Below are positions 26,746 through 35,766 of a stretch of DNA of 64,000 bases, in pieces; position 1 is the first letter of the stretch, and every line of letters starts with the position of its first letter. Origin of the DNA: JAVVSK01 sp036654235 (GTDB taxonomy: Bacteria > Bacillota > Clostridia > Christensenellales > CAG-138). A program made the translations under genes and the position numbers. Under the pieces are notes generated by a model. The model saw only the letters and a program-made list of their open reading frames with translations. It had not been told where the DNA came from and did not search any database. The DNA lies in the NCBI GenBank assembly GCA_036654235.1, contig JAVVSK010000002.1, forward strand, positions 1-64,000, in the 5' to 3' direction.

Positions 26746-27557
26746 AGAAAATGCGCGGATTTTTCAAAGGGACGTATTTGGGGCTTATGCTCGTTTTCAT
26801 GTACGCCCCGATAATCGTACTCATAGTATTCTCGTTTACGAACAGCAGAACAATGAGCAACTGGAACGGTTTTTCTCTCGCGGCCTATCAAAAGCTATTT
26901 TCGGATTCGGCTCTTTTAAATGCGCTTTCGACGACGCTGACGGTCGGAATAATTTCGGCGATCATAGCAACCGTTTTAGGAACTTTCGCCGCTATAGGTA
27001 TTTACGCAATGAAAAAGCGGAATCGGGTATTAATTGAAAATTGTACTCAGCTACCTATGGTAAACCCGGATCTCGTTACGGGAATAAGTCTAATGTTACT
27101 ATTCACATTTATGATGTTTTCGAATGGATATATGCGCATGTTGATAGCGCATATAACTTTTAACATACCGTATGTCATTTTCTCCGTTCTTCCTAAGCTT
27201 CGCCAAAGTTCAAATTCGCTTTATGAGGCGGCGATGGATCTCGGTTGTACACCTATGCAGGCGCTTTTAAAGGTCGTTATTCCTGACATAACCCCCGGGA
27301 TAATATCGGGCTTCATATTGGCGTTTACTCTTTCTATAGACGACTTCGTTATAAGCTGGTTCGCGGCGGACGGAGTTCAAAATCTTTCGATATATGTATA
27401 TTCGATAGCAAGAAAGGGTGTCGATACAAAAATAAACGCGCTCTCGGCGCTTATGTTCGTCGTCGTTGCAACTCTGCTCCTAATCGTCAACCTAAGGACA
27501 ATAAAACAGGAACGTGAAGAAGCGGCTCAAAGGAAAAAACTTACGGCGAGAGTATAA
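26742..27557 (+). CDS. potC: Spermidine/putrescine ABC transporter permease PotC
   Basis: 271-residue membrane protein forming the second half of the permease. Six helices and the EAA loop EAAMDLGCTPMQALLKVVIP are visible; the C-terminus is charged and cytoplasmic. Start is a GTG overlapping the potB stop by 4 nt. A small hairpin follows before potD. Confidence 0.92.
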   Translation: MKKMRGFFKGTYLGLMLVFMYAPIIVLIVFSFTNSRTMSNWNGFSLAAYQKLFSDSALLNALSTTLTVGIISAIIATVLGTFAAIGIYAMKKRNRVLIENCTQLPMVNPDLVTGISLMLLFTFMMFSNGYMRMLIAHITFNIPYVIFSVLPKLRQSSNSLYEAAMDLGCTPMQALLKVVIPDITPGIISGFILAFTLSIDDFVISWFAADGVQNLSIYVYSIARKGVDTKINALSALMFVVVATLLLIVNLRTIKQEREEAAQRKKLTARV

Positions 27558-27568
27558 ACTTAAATCAA

Positions 27569-27589
27569 CCGTCCAAATTGTTTGGATGG
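27569..27589 (+). promoter_or_regulatory. Intergenic mRNA hairpin between potC and potD
   Basis: CCGTCCAAA and TTTGGATGG pair as a 9-bp stem (with one G-T pair) around a 3-nt loop, without a following T-tract. It may protect the 3' end of the permease message or adjust expression of the binding protein. Confidence 0.45.
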
Positions 27590-27638
27590 CTTACATAGAC
27601 AAAAAACATAAAAATTAAAAGGAGTTAATTTTTAAAGA

Positions 27639-28676
27639 ATGAAAAAAATTGCATTTTTATTGAGTTTAATTATGCTACTATCCGCCTGCTGCTTTGGCTG
27701 CGCTTCAAAGCCGACGCTCCAGATATTGAATTGGGGAGATTATATTGACCCCGAGCTGATAAAACAGTTTGAAAAAGAGTTTAACTGTAGCGTTAAATAC
27801 GATACAATGGCAAACAACGAGGAGATGGTTATAAAGCTTGAATCAAGTTCCTGCATATATGACCTTTGCTTTCCTTCGGACTATATAATTGAGAAGCTTA
27901 TTGCTGAGGATTTACTTCACCCAATAAATAAAGACAATATACCCAATATGAAAAATATTGATCCGCAGTTTTTAAACCTTTCGTTCGATCCGAATAACAC
28001 ATATTCTGTACCATATATGTGGGGGACTGTCGGCATACTATACAATACGACTATGATTGACGAACCCGTCGATAGTTGGGGTATACTTTTTGATAAAAAG
28101 TACAGCGGACAAATTTTAATGTATGACAGTATGCGAGACACTATAGGTATTACCCTAATATATTTAGGCTATTCGATAAATACAAGGAACGAGGCGGAAG
28201 TCAACGCCGCGCGCGACGCTCTGGTAGCTCAAAAGCCTATAGTTAAGGCATATCTTGGAGATACGATAAAGGATTCAATGATAGCCGGAAACGCGGCTCT
28301 CTCAGTTGTTTATTCCGGTGATGCTGTTTGGTGTTGCGACTCTGAGGAGGGAAACCCGGATCTAGCTTATGCTGTTCCGAAAGAGGGAAGCAACTTTTGG
28401 TTCGATAACGCGATAATTCCGAAGACAAGCAAAAACACGGATCTTGCCGAAAAGTTTTTGGACTTTTTAAACAGACCCGAAGTTGCAATGCAAAACAGCC
28501 AGTATATAGGCTATACGACCCCGAATAAAGCGGCTCTCGATCTTATGGACGAAGATTGGCTCTCCGACGAAACCTATAATCCGCCTCAGAAGATAATAGA
28601 TCGTTGCGATATATTTCACGATCTCGGCGATTTTACTCCCGTATTCAGCGCCGCATGGGACAAAATTATATACTAA
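27639..28676 (+). CDS. potD: Spermidine/putrescine-binding lipoprotein PotD
   Basis: 345-residue substrate-binding protein delivering polyamines to PotABC. A lipoprotein signal peptide ends in LSAC (Cys at about 17; a second candidate FGC follows). The mature part starts LQILNWGDYIDPELIKQFEKE, typical of the PotD/F family, and contains SVPYMWGTVGILYN, GQILMYDSMRDTIG and YAVPKEGSNFWFDN around the ligand cleft. AAGGAG lies upstream of the ATG. A hairpin with T-rich tail follows the stop. Confidence 0.93.
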   Translation: MKKIAFLLSLIMLLSACCFGCASKPTLQILNWGDYIDPELIKQFEKEFNCSVKYDTMANNEEMVIKLESSSCIYDLCFPSDYIIEKLIAEDLLHPINKDNIPNMKNIDPQFLNLSFDPNNTYSVPYMWGTVGILYNTTMIDEPVDSWGILFDKKYSGQILMYDSMRDTIGITLIYLGYSINTRNEAEVNAARDALVAQKPIVKAYLGDTIKDSMIAGNAALSVVYSGDAVWCCDSEEGNPDLAYAVPKEGSNFWFDNAIIPKTSKNTDLAEKFLDFLNRPEVAMQNSQYIGYTTPNKAALDLMDEDWLSDETYNPPQKIIDRCDIFHDLGDFTPVFSAAWDKIIY

Positions 28677-28701
28677 GTTAAGTATTAAATACTAAAACGA
28701 T

Positions 28702-28740
28702 AAAAGTGAAAAACTATAATCTATTTAGTTTTTCGCTTTT
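28702..28740 (+). terminator. Terminator-like hairpin after potD
   Basis: AAAAGTGAAAAACTA pairs with TAGTTTTTCGCTTTT (15 bp with one G-T pair), followed by AAATTT. AT-rich and thus weak; readthrough into the next two genes is possible. Confidence 0.5.
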
Positions 28741-28761
28741 AAATTTATGGAGGTTTTTTTT

Positions 28762-29847
28762 ATGTATGATTTTTCTCGAAAAGGTATAGGCTCTATTAAG
28801 CTCTATGTTCCGGGCAAACCAATTGAGGAGGTTCAGCGAGAATATGGGTTGACCCATATAGTTAAACTTGCTTCGAACGAAAACCCATTGGGCGTTTCGC
28901 GCCTTGCCCTTGAGGCAATGAAAAACGAGCTTGAGAAGAGCTATCTATACCCGGATCCGACTTCGTTACCGCTCAGAATCCGTTTAGGAAACGATTTTAG
29001 CGTTCCACCGGACGATATAGTCGTTTCGAACGGAATGGATAATATTTTATTCATGATTGAACAGGCATTTTTAAACGAGGGCGAAGAAGTTCTAACCTGC
29101 GCACCGTCGTTCGCCACGTATTATATAGGCTGCGTTATAATGGGCGGTAAATATGTAACCGTTCCGCTTCGCGATTCCGTATTTGATCTCGACGCGATAA
29201 AGGCGGCGATAACCGACAAGACGAAAATTATTTTCATTTGCAATCCCAACAATCCGACGGGGACGATAGTTACGAAGTCAGAGGTTGAGAAGTTTATGAA
29301 GGATATCCCGCCGCACGTAATAGTCGTTTTTGACGAAGCTTATGCGGAGTTCGTTTCTGAGGAAAGTTATCCTCAAGGCATGGATTACGTTCGTGCGGGT
29401 GCAAACGTAATTGTAACGCGAACTTTTTCAAAGCTCTATGGCATGGCGGGAAACCGCGTTGGATTCGCTATCGCTAAGCCCCATATCATGAATACTTTAA
29501 AACGTGTAGCCGAGCCGTTCCCGGTAAACCGTATAGCTCAGGCGGGGGCTTTGGCGGCTCTCGACGACTTCGAGTTCGCCGATAGAGTAAGAGAATCAAA
29601 CGCAAATGGAATAGTCTATCTTACCGATGCGCTCACCGAACTTAATTGTACTGTTTCGCCGGCTTTTGGTAATTTTATATGGGTAGACGTAAAAAAATCG
29701 TCAAAAGAGCTTGAACCTAAACTTTTAAGCCGCGGCATAATCGTTCGCCCGGGGCATCTTTGGGATTATCCTACTCACCTTCGCGTTTCTATCGGAACCG
29801 AGGAGCAAAATGCGGAGTTTATAAAAGTGATTAAAGAGTTATTATGA
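28762..29847 (+). CDS. Histidinol-phosphate aminotransferase-like enzyme (HisC family)
   Basis: 361-residue PLP-dependent class I/II aminotransferase. The start chosen is the ATG at 28762, 8 nt after GGAGG; the ATG at 28747 lies inside that site. The PLP lysine is in TRTFSKLYGMAGNRVG, the aspartate pairing with the pyridine in VVFDEAYAEF, and the asparagine in CNPNNPTGT. Sequence fits HisC-type enzymes, but no other histidine gene is nearby. It overlaps an M20 amidohydrolase by 4 nt and follows polyamine uptake genes, so it may act on another amino acid. Gene symbol not assigned for that reason. Confidence 0.85.
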   Translation: MYDFSRKGIGSIKLYVPGKPIEEVQREYGLTHIVKLASNENPLGVSRLALEAMKNELEKSYLYPDPTSLPLRIRLGNDFSVPPDDIVVSNGMDNILFMIEQAFLNEGEEVLTCAPSFATYYIGCVIMGGKYVTVPLRDSVFDLDAIKAAITDKTKIIFICNPNNPTGTIVTKSEVEKFMKDIPPHVIVVFDEAYAEFVSEESYPQGMDYVRAGANVIVTRTFSKLYGMAGNRVGFAIAKPHIMNTLKRVAEPFPVNRIAQAGALAALDDFEFADRVRESNANGIVYLTDALTELNCTVSPAFGNFIWVDVKKSSKELEPKLLSRGIIVRPGHLWDYPTHLRVSIGTEEQNAEFIKVIKELL

Positions 29848-30974
29848 AACTGTTTTACGATATAGCGAAAAAATACGAAGCGGAAGCCATAGGACTAAGA
29901 CATAAGCTTCATAGAATCCCGGAGATCGGTTTTTCGGAGCATAAGACGCATTCGTTCATATTCGACTATATGAAGGCGCTAAACCCAAACGAATTGACTT
30001 CGCTGATCGAAACCGGAGTAAAGGCTGTTTTCCTTTGCGAAGGAGGCAACGGCGAAACGGTCGCGCTAAGAGCCGACATGGATGCGCTAATGGTGACCGA
30101 ACGCACCGGACTTCCCTTTGCATCGGAACACGACGGCTTTATGCATGCCTGTGGACATGACGCGCATATGAGCATAATGCTGACCGTTGCAAAAATCGTT
30201 TCCGAAAACCGCGATAAGCTGAAATACAACGTTGTATTTATATTTCAGCCGGGCGAGGAGGGTTTAGGAGGTGCGCGCGTAATGATAGAAGCGGGTGTTC
30301 TCGAAAATCCGCATGTTGATAGGATATATGGTTTTCACGTTGTACCGAATATACCCGTAGGAACGATAGGCGTAAAGGGTGGCGCTTTTTTACCGGGCAA
30401 CTATGGATTCGACTTGACGATTGAAGGCGTTGGGGCGCACGGGGCATTGCCGCATATGGGGCGGGACGCTATAATCGCCGCGGCATCCCTAATTATGAAT
30501 TTACAAACAGTTGTTTCGCGTAAGCTTCCGCCGACGGAGACTTCCGTCCTGACGGTAGGCGCTATTCATGGAGGGAAAAGCCGAAGCGTTATCTGCGATA
30601 AGGTTGACCTTTTATGTACGCTTAGAACGTTTTCCGAAAAGACCAGAAACGCCGCCTTAGCCGCGATAGATGAAACTATATGCGGTATAGAAACCATGTA
30701 CGGTGTTATCTGCAAAAACGAAAACGCACAGAATTATCCGACACTTATCAATAATGAAGGCTTGGCAAATGAGCTTTTAAAAAACTGTGATATCGCCGTT
30801 CCTATGGATTCACTCTCGTTTTCAGAGGACTTCGCGTTTTATTGTCAAAAGACTAAGGGGCTTTTGATTGCACTCGGCTCCGGATGTGATCTTTCATTGC
30901 ATAACGCAGCGTTTTTCCCAAAAGACGAAACACTAATCTTTGGTATTTCGGTTGCCCTCTCTTTAATTATCTGA
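29844..30974 (+). CDS. M20 family amidohydrolase (N-acyl amino acid deacylase type)
   Basis: 376-residue metallohydrolase. N-terminal LRHKLHRIPEIGFSEHKT and the metal-binding motif HACGHDAHM (Cys/His), QPGEEGLGGARVMI and the C-terminal SFSEDFAFYCQ define the HipO/AbgA-type M20D subfamily, which cleaves N-acyl or aromatic amide bonds of amino acids. A dimerisation lid domain lies at about 180-290. Translation is coupled to the HisC-like gene (ATGA overlap), suggesting the two act in sequence on one substrate. The terminator at 30994 ends the unit. Confidence 0.87.
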   Translation: MKLFYDIAKKYEAEAIGLRHKLHRIPEIGFSEHKTHSFIFDYMKALNPNELTSLIETGVKAVFLCEGGNGETVALRADMDALMVTERTGLPFASEHDGFMHACGHDAHMSIMLTVAKIVSENRDKLKYNVVFIFQPGEEGLGGARVMIEAGVLENPHVDRIYGFHVVPNIPVGTIGVKGGAFLPGNYGFDLTIEGVGAHGALPHMGRDAIIAAASLIMNLQTVVSRKLPPTETSVLTVGAIHGGKSRSVICDKVDLLCTLRTFSEKTRNAALAAIDETICGIETMYGVICKNENAQNYPTLINNEGLANELLKNCDIAVPMDSLSFSEDFAFYCQKTKGLLIALGSGCDLSLHNAAFFPKDETLIFGISVALSLII

Positions 30975-30993
30975 ATTGGATTATAAAATATTC

Positions 30994-31030
30994 GCCGGGG
31001 AACACGAGATTGTTCCTCGGCTTTATTTTA
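30994..31030 (+). terminator. Intrinsic terminator
   Basis: 10-bp stem GCCGGGGAAC/GTTCCTCGGC followed by TTTATTTTA, ending the transport-aminotransferase-amidohydrolase region. The rest of 31030-31190 is AT-rich with nothing recognisable. Confidence 0.85.
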
Positions 31031-31193
31031 TCTTTGCGTTGAGAACAAAAAAACGCGCATCTAAAAAATGTTTATATTGCCAAAGAATTTAATTCTAATA
31101 TATTATTTCTTTATATGCATTAAAAGCATGTAACTATGTTTAAATTTATTCTATATAAAAAAATAACAGTTACTTGTAATATCTAATTTAAGC

Positions 31194-31223
31194 TTGACCA
31201 CAGCAATTTCAATGTGTTAGAAT
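31194..31223 (+). promoter_or_regulatory. Promoter of the Na/Pi symporter gene
   Basis: TTGACC and TAGAAT with an 18-bp spacer, 56 nt before the ATG at 31280. Confidence 0.6.
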
Positions 31224-31279
31224 AACGTGGGTTTATTTGACTGATATACTCAGCTTAATGCCGTTTTTGGGAGGATTAG

Positions 31280-32896
31280 ATGAGTTATTTAGATATTTTT
31301 GCAATGATAGGCGGACTTGCGCTTTTCCTTTATGGAATGCGCCTTATGGGCACAGGACTGGAACATGCGGCGGGGTCAAAACTTAAATCAATTTTAGAAA
31401 CGCTTACCCGAAATAGGTTTATTGGAATGTTGGTAGGCGTTGCGTTAACGGTTTTGATTCAAAGTTCATCGGCGACTACGGTTATGGTCGTCGGTTTTGT
31501 AAATGCAAATCTTATGGATCTGGCACAAGCTGTCGGCGTTATAATGGGTGCAAATATAGGAACTACTATAACGGGTCAACTGATAGCCTTGAATATAACG
31601 AGTATAGCCCCAATATTCGCCCTTCTTGGTCTTGCTGTCCTAATGTTTACGAAGCGCAAAACGGTTCAACATGTCGCTGAGGTTTTTATCGGCCTGGGAT
31701 TCCTATTTATGGGACTCGGTATTATGAGCGACTCGCTCTCAGCCCTTAGAACAAACGAAGCTTTTATAGGCTTCATGCTTAATTTTGCGGATCATCCGTT
31801 ATTAGCGATACTTGCCGGAACTATGTTTACCGCTATAATTCAAAGCTCATCAGCTTCGATAGGCATTCTACAAGCTTTTGCTATGCAGGGGCTTATAACT
31901 ATTGATAACGCGCTTCCCCTTATGTTTGGGATGAATATCGGAACATGTATAACAGCGGCAATAGCGGCGATAGGTGCCTCGAAAGACGCGAAGCGCGCCG
32001 CATTCATACATTTTCTTTTTAACATTATCGGAACGCTCGTCTTCATGGGCTTTATTCAAATAATCCCGTTTACTGAATGGATGATGGCGCTTACGCCAAA
32101 TAATACCGTTGCGCAGATAGCAAATGCCAATACAATATTTAAAGTTGTAACGACGCTCCTATTATTGCCATTCGCTAATATTTTGACAAAAATATCGTAC
32201 TTTGTAATTCGCGGGAAAGATAGGGCAAATGACGATTCTCCGCGCTTTGAACATATAAATATAAATGTTGGTGCCGTCTCTATCGCAATGTCTCAGATTG
32301 CACTGGAAGTAGACAGAATGCAAAACCTAGCTAAAAGTAATTTACATACGGCGCTAGAATCGTTTTTCCAAAATAATTACAAGGCTTTTGAGGATGTCGA
32401 GAAAAACGAAGAAACAATTGATTTTTTAAACCGCGAGATAACTAAGATTCTAATTAAGCTGAACGCTATGGAATTGACAAAGGCAGATGCAAAACATGTA
32501 AGCTCGCTGTTTCATATACTGAGCGATATAGAGCGCATAGGTGATCATGCCGAAAATATAGCCGAATACACTATGCAAACCAATCAAAGGCATGTTCAAT
32601 TTTCAAGGGCGGCAAAGGACGAGCTTAAAGCTCTGGCAAACGGTGTGTATAAAATTATTGATGACACATATGCTTTCTATAAGGGCGATTCCGGCATAGG
32701 CATGGATGAGATTTACAAACTTGAGGAAAATATAGACGAGTCCACCGAACGCTATACTAATAATCATATAGCGCGTATGAACTCTAAAGAATGCGCTCCG
32801 GATACGGGAGCTATATTCGTCGAAGTTTTGACCGATCTTGAACGTATTGCGGATCACGCTTTAAATATTGCGCAAGTTGCGGTCAAAGAAAATTGA
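31280..32896 (+). CDS. Na/Pi-cotransporter family protein with PhoU domain
   Basis: 538-residue inner-membrane transporter. Two inverted copies of the Na_Pi_cotrans unit carry the QSSS signatures (IQSSSATTVMVVGFV near residue 60 and IQSSSASIGILQAFA near 190) that form the substrate site. From about 330 the protein is cytoplasmic and helical with PhoU-like repeats (SDIERIGDHAENIAEY and TDLERIADHALNIAQ), which bind metals and may gate transport. Predicted role is sodium-driven phosphate uptake or efflux. GGGAGG precedes the ATG; own promoter and terminator. Confidence 0.93.
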   Translation: MSYLDIFAMIGGLALFLYGMRLMGTGLEHAAGSKLKSILETLTRNRFIGMLVGVALTVLIQSSSATTVMVVGFVNANLMDLAQAVGVIMGANIGTTITGQLIALNITSIAPIFALLGLAVLMFTKRKTVQHVAEVFIGLGFLFMGLGIMSDSLSALRTNEAFIGFMLNFADHPLLAILAGTMFTAIIQSSSASIGILQAFAMQGLITIDNALPLMFGMNIGTCITAAIAAIGASKDAKRAAFIHFLFNIIGTLVFMGFIQIIPFTEWMMALTPNNTVAQIANANTIFKVVTTLLLLPFANILTKISYFVIRGKDRANDDSPRFEHININVGAVSIAMSQIALEVDRMQNLAKSNLHTALESFFQNNYKAFEDVEKNEETIDFLNREITKILIKLNAMELTKADAKHVSSLFHILSDIERIGDHAENIAEYTMQTNQRHVQFSRAAKDELKALANGVYKIIDDTYAFYKGDSGIGMDEIYKLEENIDESTERYTNNHIARMNSKECAPDTGAIFVEVLTDLERIADHALNIAQVAVKEN

Positions 32897-32906
32897 TTTG
32901 AGGGGT

Positions 32907-32931
32907 GGACGGACTTGTCCGTTCGATTTTT
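32907..32931 (+). terminator. Intrinsic terminator after the Na/Pi symporter
   Basis: GGACGGAC/GTCCGTTC stem with a 2-nt loop followed by GATTTTTA. It ends only 6 nt before the next ATG, so the next gene lacks a normal ribosome binding site on the same message. Confidence 0.7.
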
Positions 32932-32936
32932 AATGT

Positions 32937-34319
32937 ATGAATATGTTTAATGCGCTTTATTTTTTCGCTGAAAAATTTGCCGAGCGCGGTTTTGATCTAT
33001 ACGGAGTTGGAAGTGTGGTTCGAAACACATTTTTGGAGCTTCCGATCAGCGATATTGATATATGCAGTGCTATGAAACCCGACGAGGTTATAGGACTTTG
33101 TAAGGATATTGGATTTTCGTTTTCGGAAATCGGAACAAAGTATGGCACGGTTGGAGTTAACGCTGTCTTTGGTGACGAAAAATTCTTTTTTGAGCATACG
33201 ACGTTTAGAAACGATAAATATGGTATGGATGGTGCGCATAGACCGACCGAAGTTGCATTTTCGGACGATATAAAAGAGGATGCGTTTCGCCGCGATTTTT
33301 CGGTAAACGCAATTTATAAAAATCTTTTGACGGGCGAAATTGTAGACCCTACAAACGGGCTTCCGGACTTACTTAATCGCGTTATAAGAGCAACGACCGA
33401 CGATCCTTCGGTTATTCTTCAAGACGACGGTCTAAGGCTAATGCGCCTTATCCGCTTTTCCTGCGAACTTAATTTTACTATAGATAAAAATACTTGGCGC
33501 TGCGCGCTTTTGAACAGCTCCGCACTTTTCGATATTTCGTATGAACGTATAAGGGATGAATTTAATAAGATATTGCTTTCCGATGTTCGTTACGATATTG
33601 TTCATCCTGAGTCTCCCGTTTACCGTGGTCTTTCTCTCTTATCCGAGCTTGACGTAATTAAATATATAGCTAAAGAGCTTGAATGGGGACGCAGTATGGC
33701 GCAAAAGCCGGAGTATCATGCATATACCGTATTGGATCATATGTTTCATACTGCGGCGGTGACTCCACCGAATTTAATTTTACGACTCGCGGGTCTTTTC
33801 CATGACCTTGGCAAGCCTATAGCCTACGATATGAACGATGGTAAAAATATGTACGGACACGATAAAATAGGCGCGGAACTCGTTAATAAGGTTCTAAAAA
33901 GATTGAAATACAGCAATACTACGGTGGAAGCCGTCACAAATTTAATTTTAAGCCATATGTACGATATTACCGGTACGGCAAAGGAAACTACCCTTCGCCG
34001 TCAAATAGTTAAATGGGGTGTTGAATTTACGAAAAATTTCGCTGCCCTTAGAATTGCCGACGTAAAGGGCTCGGGCGTTCGAACGGAAACTGACGGAACG
34101 GCGGTTAAGGTTCTTTCGCTTCTCGACAAAATGCAATCTGAACACGTTCCGTTTTCATATGCGGAGCTTAACTGTACCGGCGACGATATAATGTCATGGT
34201 GTCAAAATTCCGCGGGGAAACGTATAGGCGAAATAAAAGAACAGCTCCTATTGCATTGCGCCGAAAAGCCAAACGATAATACTAAAGATAAGCTTGAAAA
34301 GCTTGCGCGAAGCATGTAA
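32937..34319 (+). CDS. CCA tRNA nucleotidyltransferase with HD domain
   Basis: 460-residue class II nucleotidyltransferase that completes or repairs the 3' CCA of tRNA, or a paralogue adding poly(A). The catalytic carboxylates are in ISDIDICSA; the RRDFSVNAIYKNLLTGEIVDP stretch and DDGLRLMRLIRFSCEL (ribose and base recognition) are intact. The normally conserved GGxxRD loop reads VGSVVRNT, with Ser and Asn substitutions. An HD hydrolase domain follows (about 275-380, AGLFHDLGKP and ILSHM). No ribosome binding site is visible at the ATG because the upstream terminator occupies the space. Confidence 0.88.
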   Translation: MNMFNALYFFAEKFAERGFDLYGVGSVVRNTFLELPISDIDICSAMKPDEVIGLCKDIGFSFSEIGTKYGTVGVNAVFGDEKFFFEHTTFRNDKYGMDGAHRPTEVAFSDDIKEDAFRRDFSVNAIYKNLLTGEIVDPTNGLPDLLNRVIRATTDDPSVILQDDGLRLMRLIRFSCELNFTIDKNTWRCALLNSSALFDISYERIRDEFNKILLSDVRYDIVHPESPVYRGLSLLSELDVIKYIAKELEWGRSMAQKPEYHAYTVLDHMFHTAAVTPPNLILRLAGLFHDLGKPIAYDMNDGKNMYGHDKIGAELVNKVLKRLKYSNTTVEAVTNLILSHMYDITGTAKETTLRRQIVKWGVEFTKNFAALRIADVKGSGVRTETDGTAVKVLSLLDKMQSEHVPFSYAELNCTGDDIMSWCQNSAGKRIGEIKEQLLLHCAEKPNDNTKDKLEKLARSM

Positions 34320-34423
34320 AAGAAGAAAAAACATACTCAGATTCATATCTTATAACTACCGTGCTTTCAATTGAATTGCATTGGCGTTATTTATATCATG
34401 CACATAAATAAGGCTACGAAAAA

Positions 34424-34465
34424 AAGCTCATCAAAGTCCCGTTTAATACGGTATTTAATGAGCTT
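34424..34465 (-). terminator. Intrinsic terminator of the glycosyltransferase operon
   Basis: On the minus strand AAGCTCATTAAA pairs with TTTGATGAGCTT and is followed by TTTTTCG. It ends the transcript of 36828-34505. Confidence 0.75.
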
Positions 34466-34504
34466 AGAAGTTTTATTAAGAGTATAGGAAACGAGTTTTC
34501 CGCT

Positions 34505-34729
34505 TTATTGATGCTTACGGTTTTTTGCACGGGCTATTCGACGCTGAAGAGAGATAAACAAAATAGAAGTAATAACCGTCAGTATGCAAAAAACAAACAT
34601 AAGGGTTTTCGTTATATCGTTGTTTATAAAGCCCATCGCCGAATTAAAAATATCAATCGTCAAGAACGTTAGAAACATTCCCGATAGAATAATTAAAATA
34701 TGCGGTAAAATAGTCGCTAATTTTTTCAT
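34505..34729 (-). CDS. Small two-helix membrane protein
   Basis: 74-residue protein with two hydrophobic helices (about 5-27 and 38-60) and a basic C-terminus RRIARAKNRKHQ. AGGAGG precedes the ATG at ideal spacing, 13 nt after the phosphodiester glycosidase, so it is a real cotranscribed gene. Family not recognised; with a GT2-GtrA protein and an exported glycosidase it may belong to envelope glycan metabolism. Confidence 0.7.
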   Translation of the reverse strand: MKKLATILPHILIILSGMFLTFLTIDIFNSAMGFINNDITKTLMFVFCILTVITSILFISLQRRIARAKNRKHQ

Positions 34730-34742
34730 GCGCTTTCCTCCT

Positions 34743-35744
34743 TTAACCTATCTCGCTTATCAAAACAATATCGCTCATTTTACGTCCTCCGTCGGGTGGA
34801 ATGTTGGAGAGCTTACCACCAAACATCATCTCTGAGGTTTGTCCTCCGTCAAAGTTATAGGCGACTTTGCAACCTAATGTATGAAACAACTCGGAAAGCT
34901 GAGGTAGAGTCATCCCCAATGAATATGGAACGTCGCGTTCGCGCCCATCGACTACGACAAAATAATAATGCCCGGGTTCAGCATAGCCTATCGCGGAGCG
35001 CGGATTAGCGCTCGGAACGTCGCTATCGAAAGTTGTCATCGTTTCCCCGTTTTCATCAAGAAGCATTGGACCGAAAGACCATATTTGATATGCGCCGTTG
35101 CTCATTTCTGTACCTGCGTCAAAATTATCTTTTGCAAACGTTTTCATCGTACCGTCATAATATAATACGCAAACATCTCTATATGGAACATCGCGGTATA
35201 GAACGCCGTTTCTTGCGACGGGACCTTCTTTACGTCCACCGAAATAATCGCCGGTTATCGCGCCTATCGCGTTATGATTATTCGCCATTTCCAGCGGTTC
35301 CTGGCGGATACCCGTTCCATAGGTGTCTTTAGACATAGCGGTACTTATGTTCGCGATATCGGCTATATATATATCCTGAACAAAATAGACGATTCCGTTT
35401 ACGTCGTACCTAGTCAGCTTTATGTTTATATTTTCGCTCTGATATGAGTCAGCCGTTATTATAGGTGTTTCTCCGGAAGCTAAAAATTTGTCGGGAAATT
35501 TCGCTTTCCAAGAAGATTGATCTGGAGATGGCGAAACTTCGAGGTCTATAGATACGGTCGGGAGTACCCCCGTATTATTTGGATTCGGCGAAACCGTTAT
35601 GCGCGGCGTTGCGCTTGCTATAGGTTTTATCGGAACTTCGCGAACATGATGAAAATAAGAGAATATAACCAGCCCGACACCGATTAAAAGAACATCGATT
35701 ACTATAAGCTGCCAAACTCGAAGCAGCCCATCTTTTTTTGACAT
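34743..35744 (-). CDS. Membrane-anchored phosphodiester glycosidase (NAGPA-like)
   Basis: 333-residue protein; start ATG at 35744 after AAAGGTTA (a longer frame to 35819 lacks a ribosome binding site). Residues about 12-35 form a signal anchor; 40-80 are Pro/Ser-rich. The rest matches the phosphodiester glycosidase family related to mammalian N-acetylglucosamine-1-phosphodiester alpha-N-acetylglucosaminidase: NHNAIGAITGDYFGGRKEGPVARNG, WSFGPMLLDENG, PRSAIGYAEPGHYYFVVVDGR and YNFDGGQTSEMMFGG. Such enzymes uncap or trim sugar-phosphodiesters on cell-surface glycans. Confidence 0.88.
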   Translation of the reverse strand: MSKKDGLLRVWQLIVIDVLLIGVGLVIFSYFHHVREVPIKPIASATPRITVSPNPNNTGVLPTVSIDLEVSPSPDQSSWKAKFPDKFLASGETPIITADSYQSENINIKLTRYDVNGIVYFVQDIYIADIANISTAMSKDTYGTGIRQEPLEMANNHNAIGAITGDYFGGRKEGPVARNGVLYRDVPYRDVCVLYYDGTMKTFAKDNFDAGTEMSNGAYQIWSFGPMLLDENGETMTTFDSDVPSANPRSAIGYAEPGHYYFVVVDGRERDVPYSLGMTLPQLSELFHTLGCKVAYNFDGGQTSEMMFGGKLSNIPPDGGRKMSDIVLISEIG

Positions 35745-35766
35745 AAAAATAACCTTTCTTTTGTTT

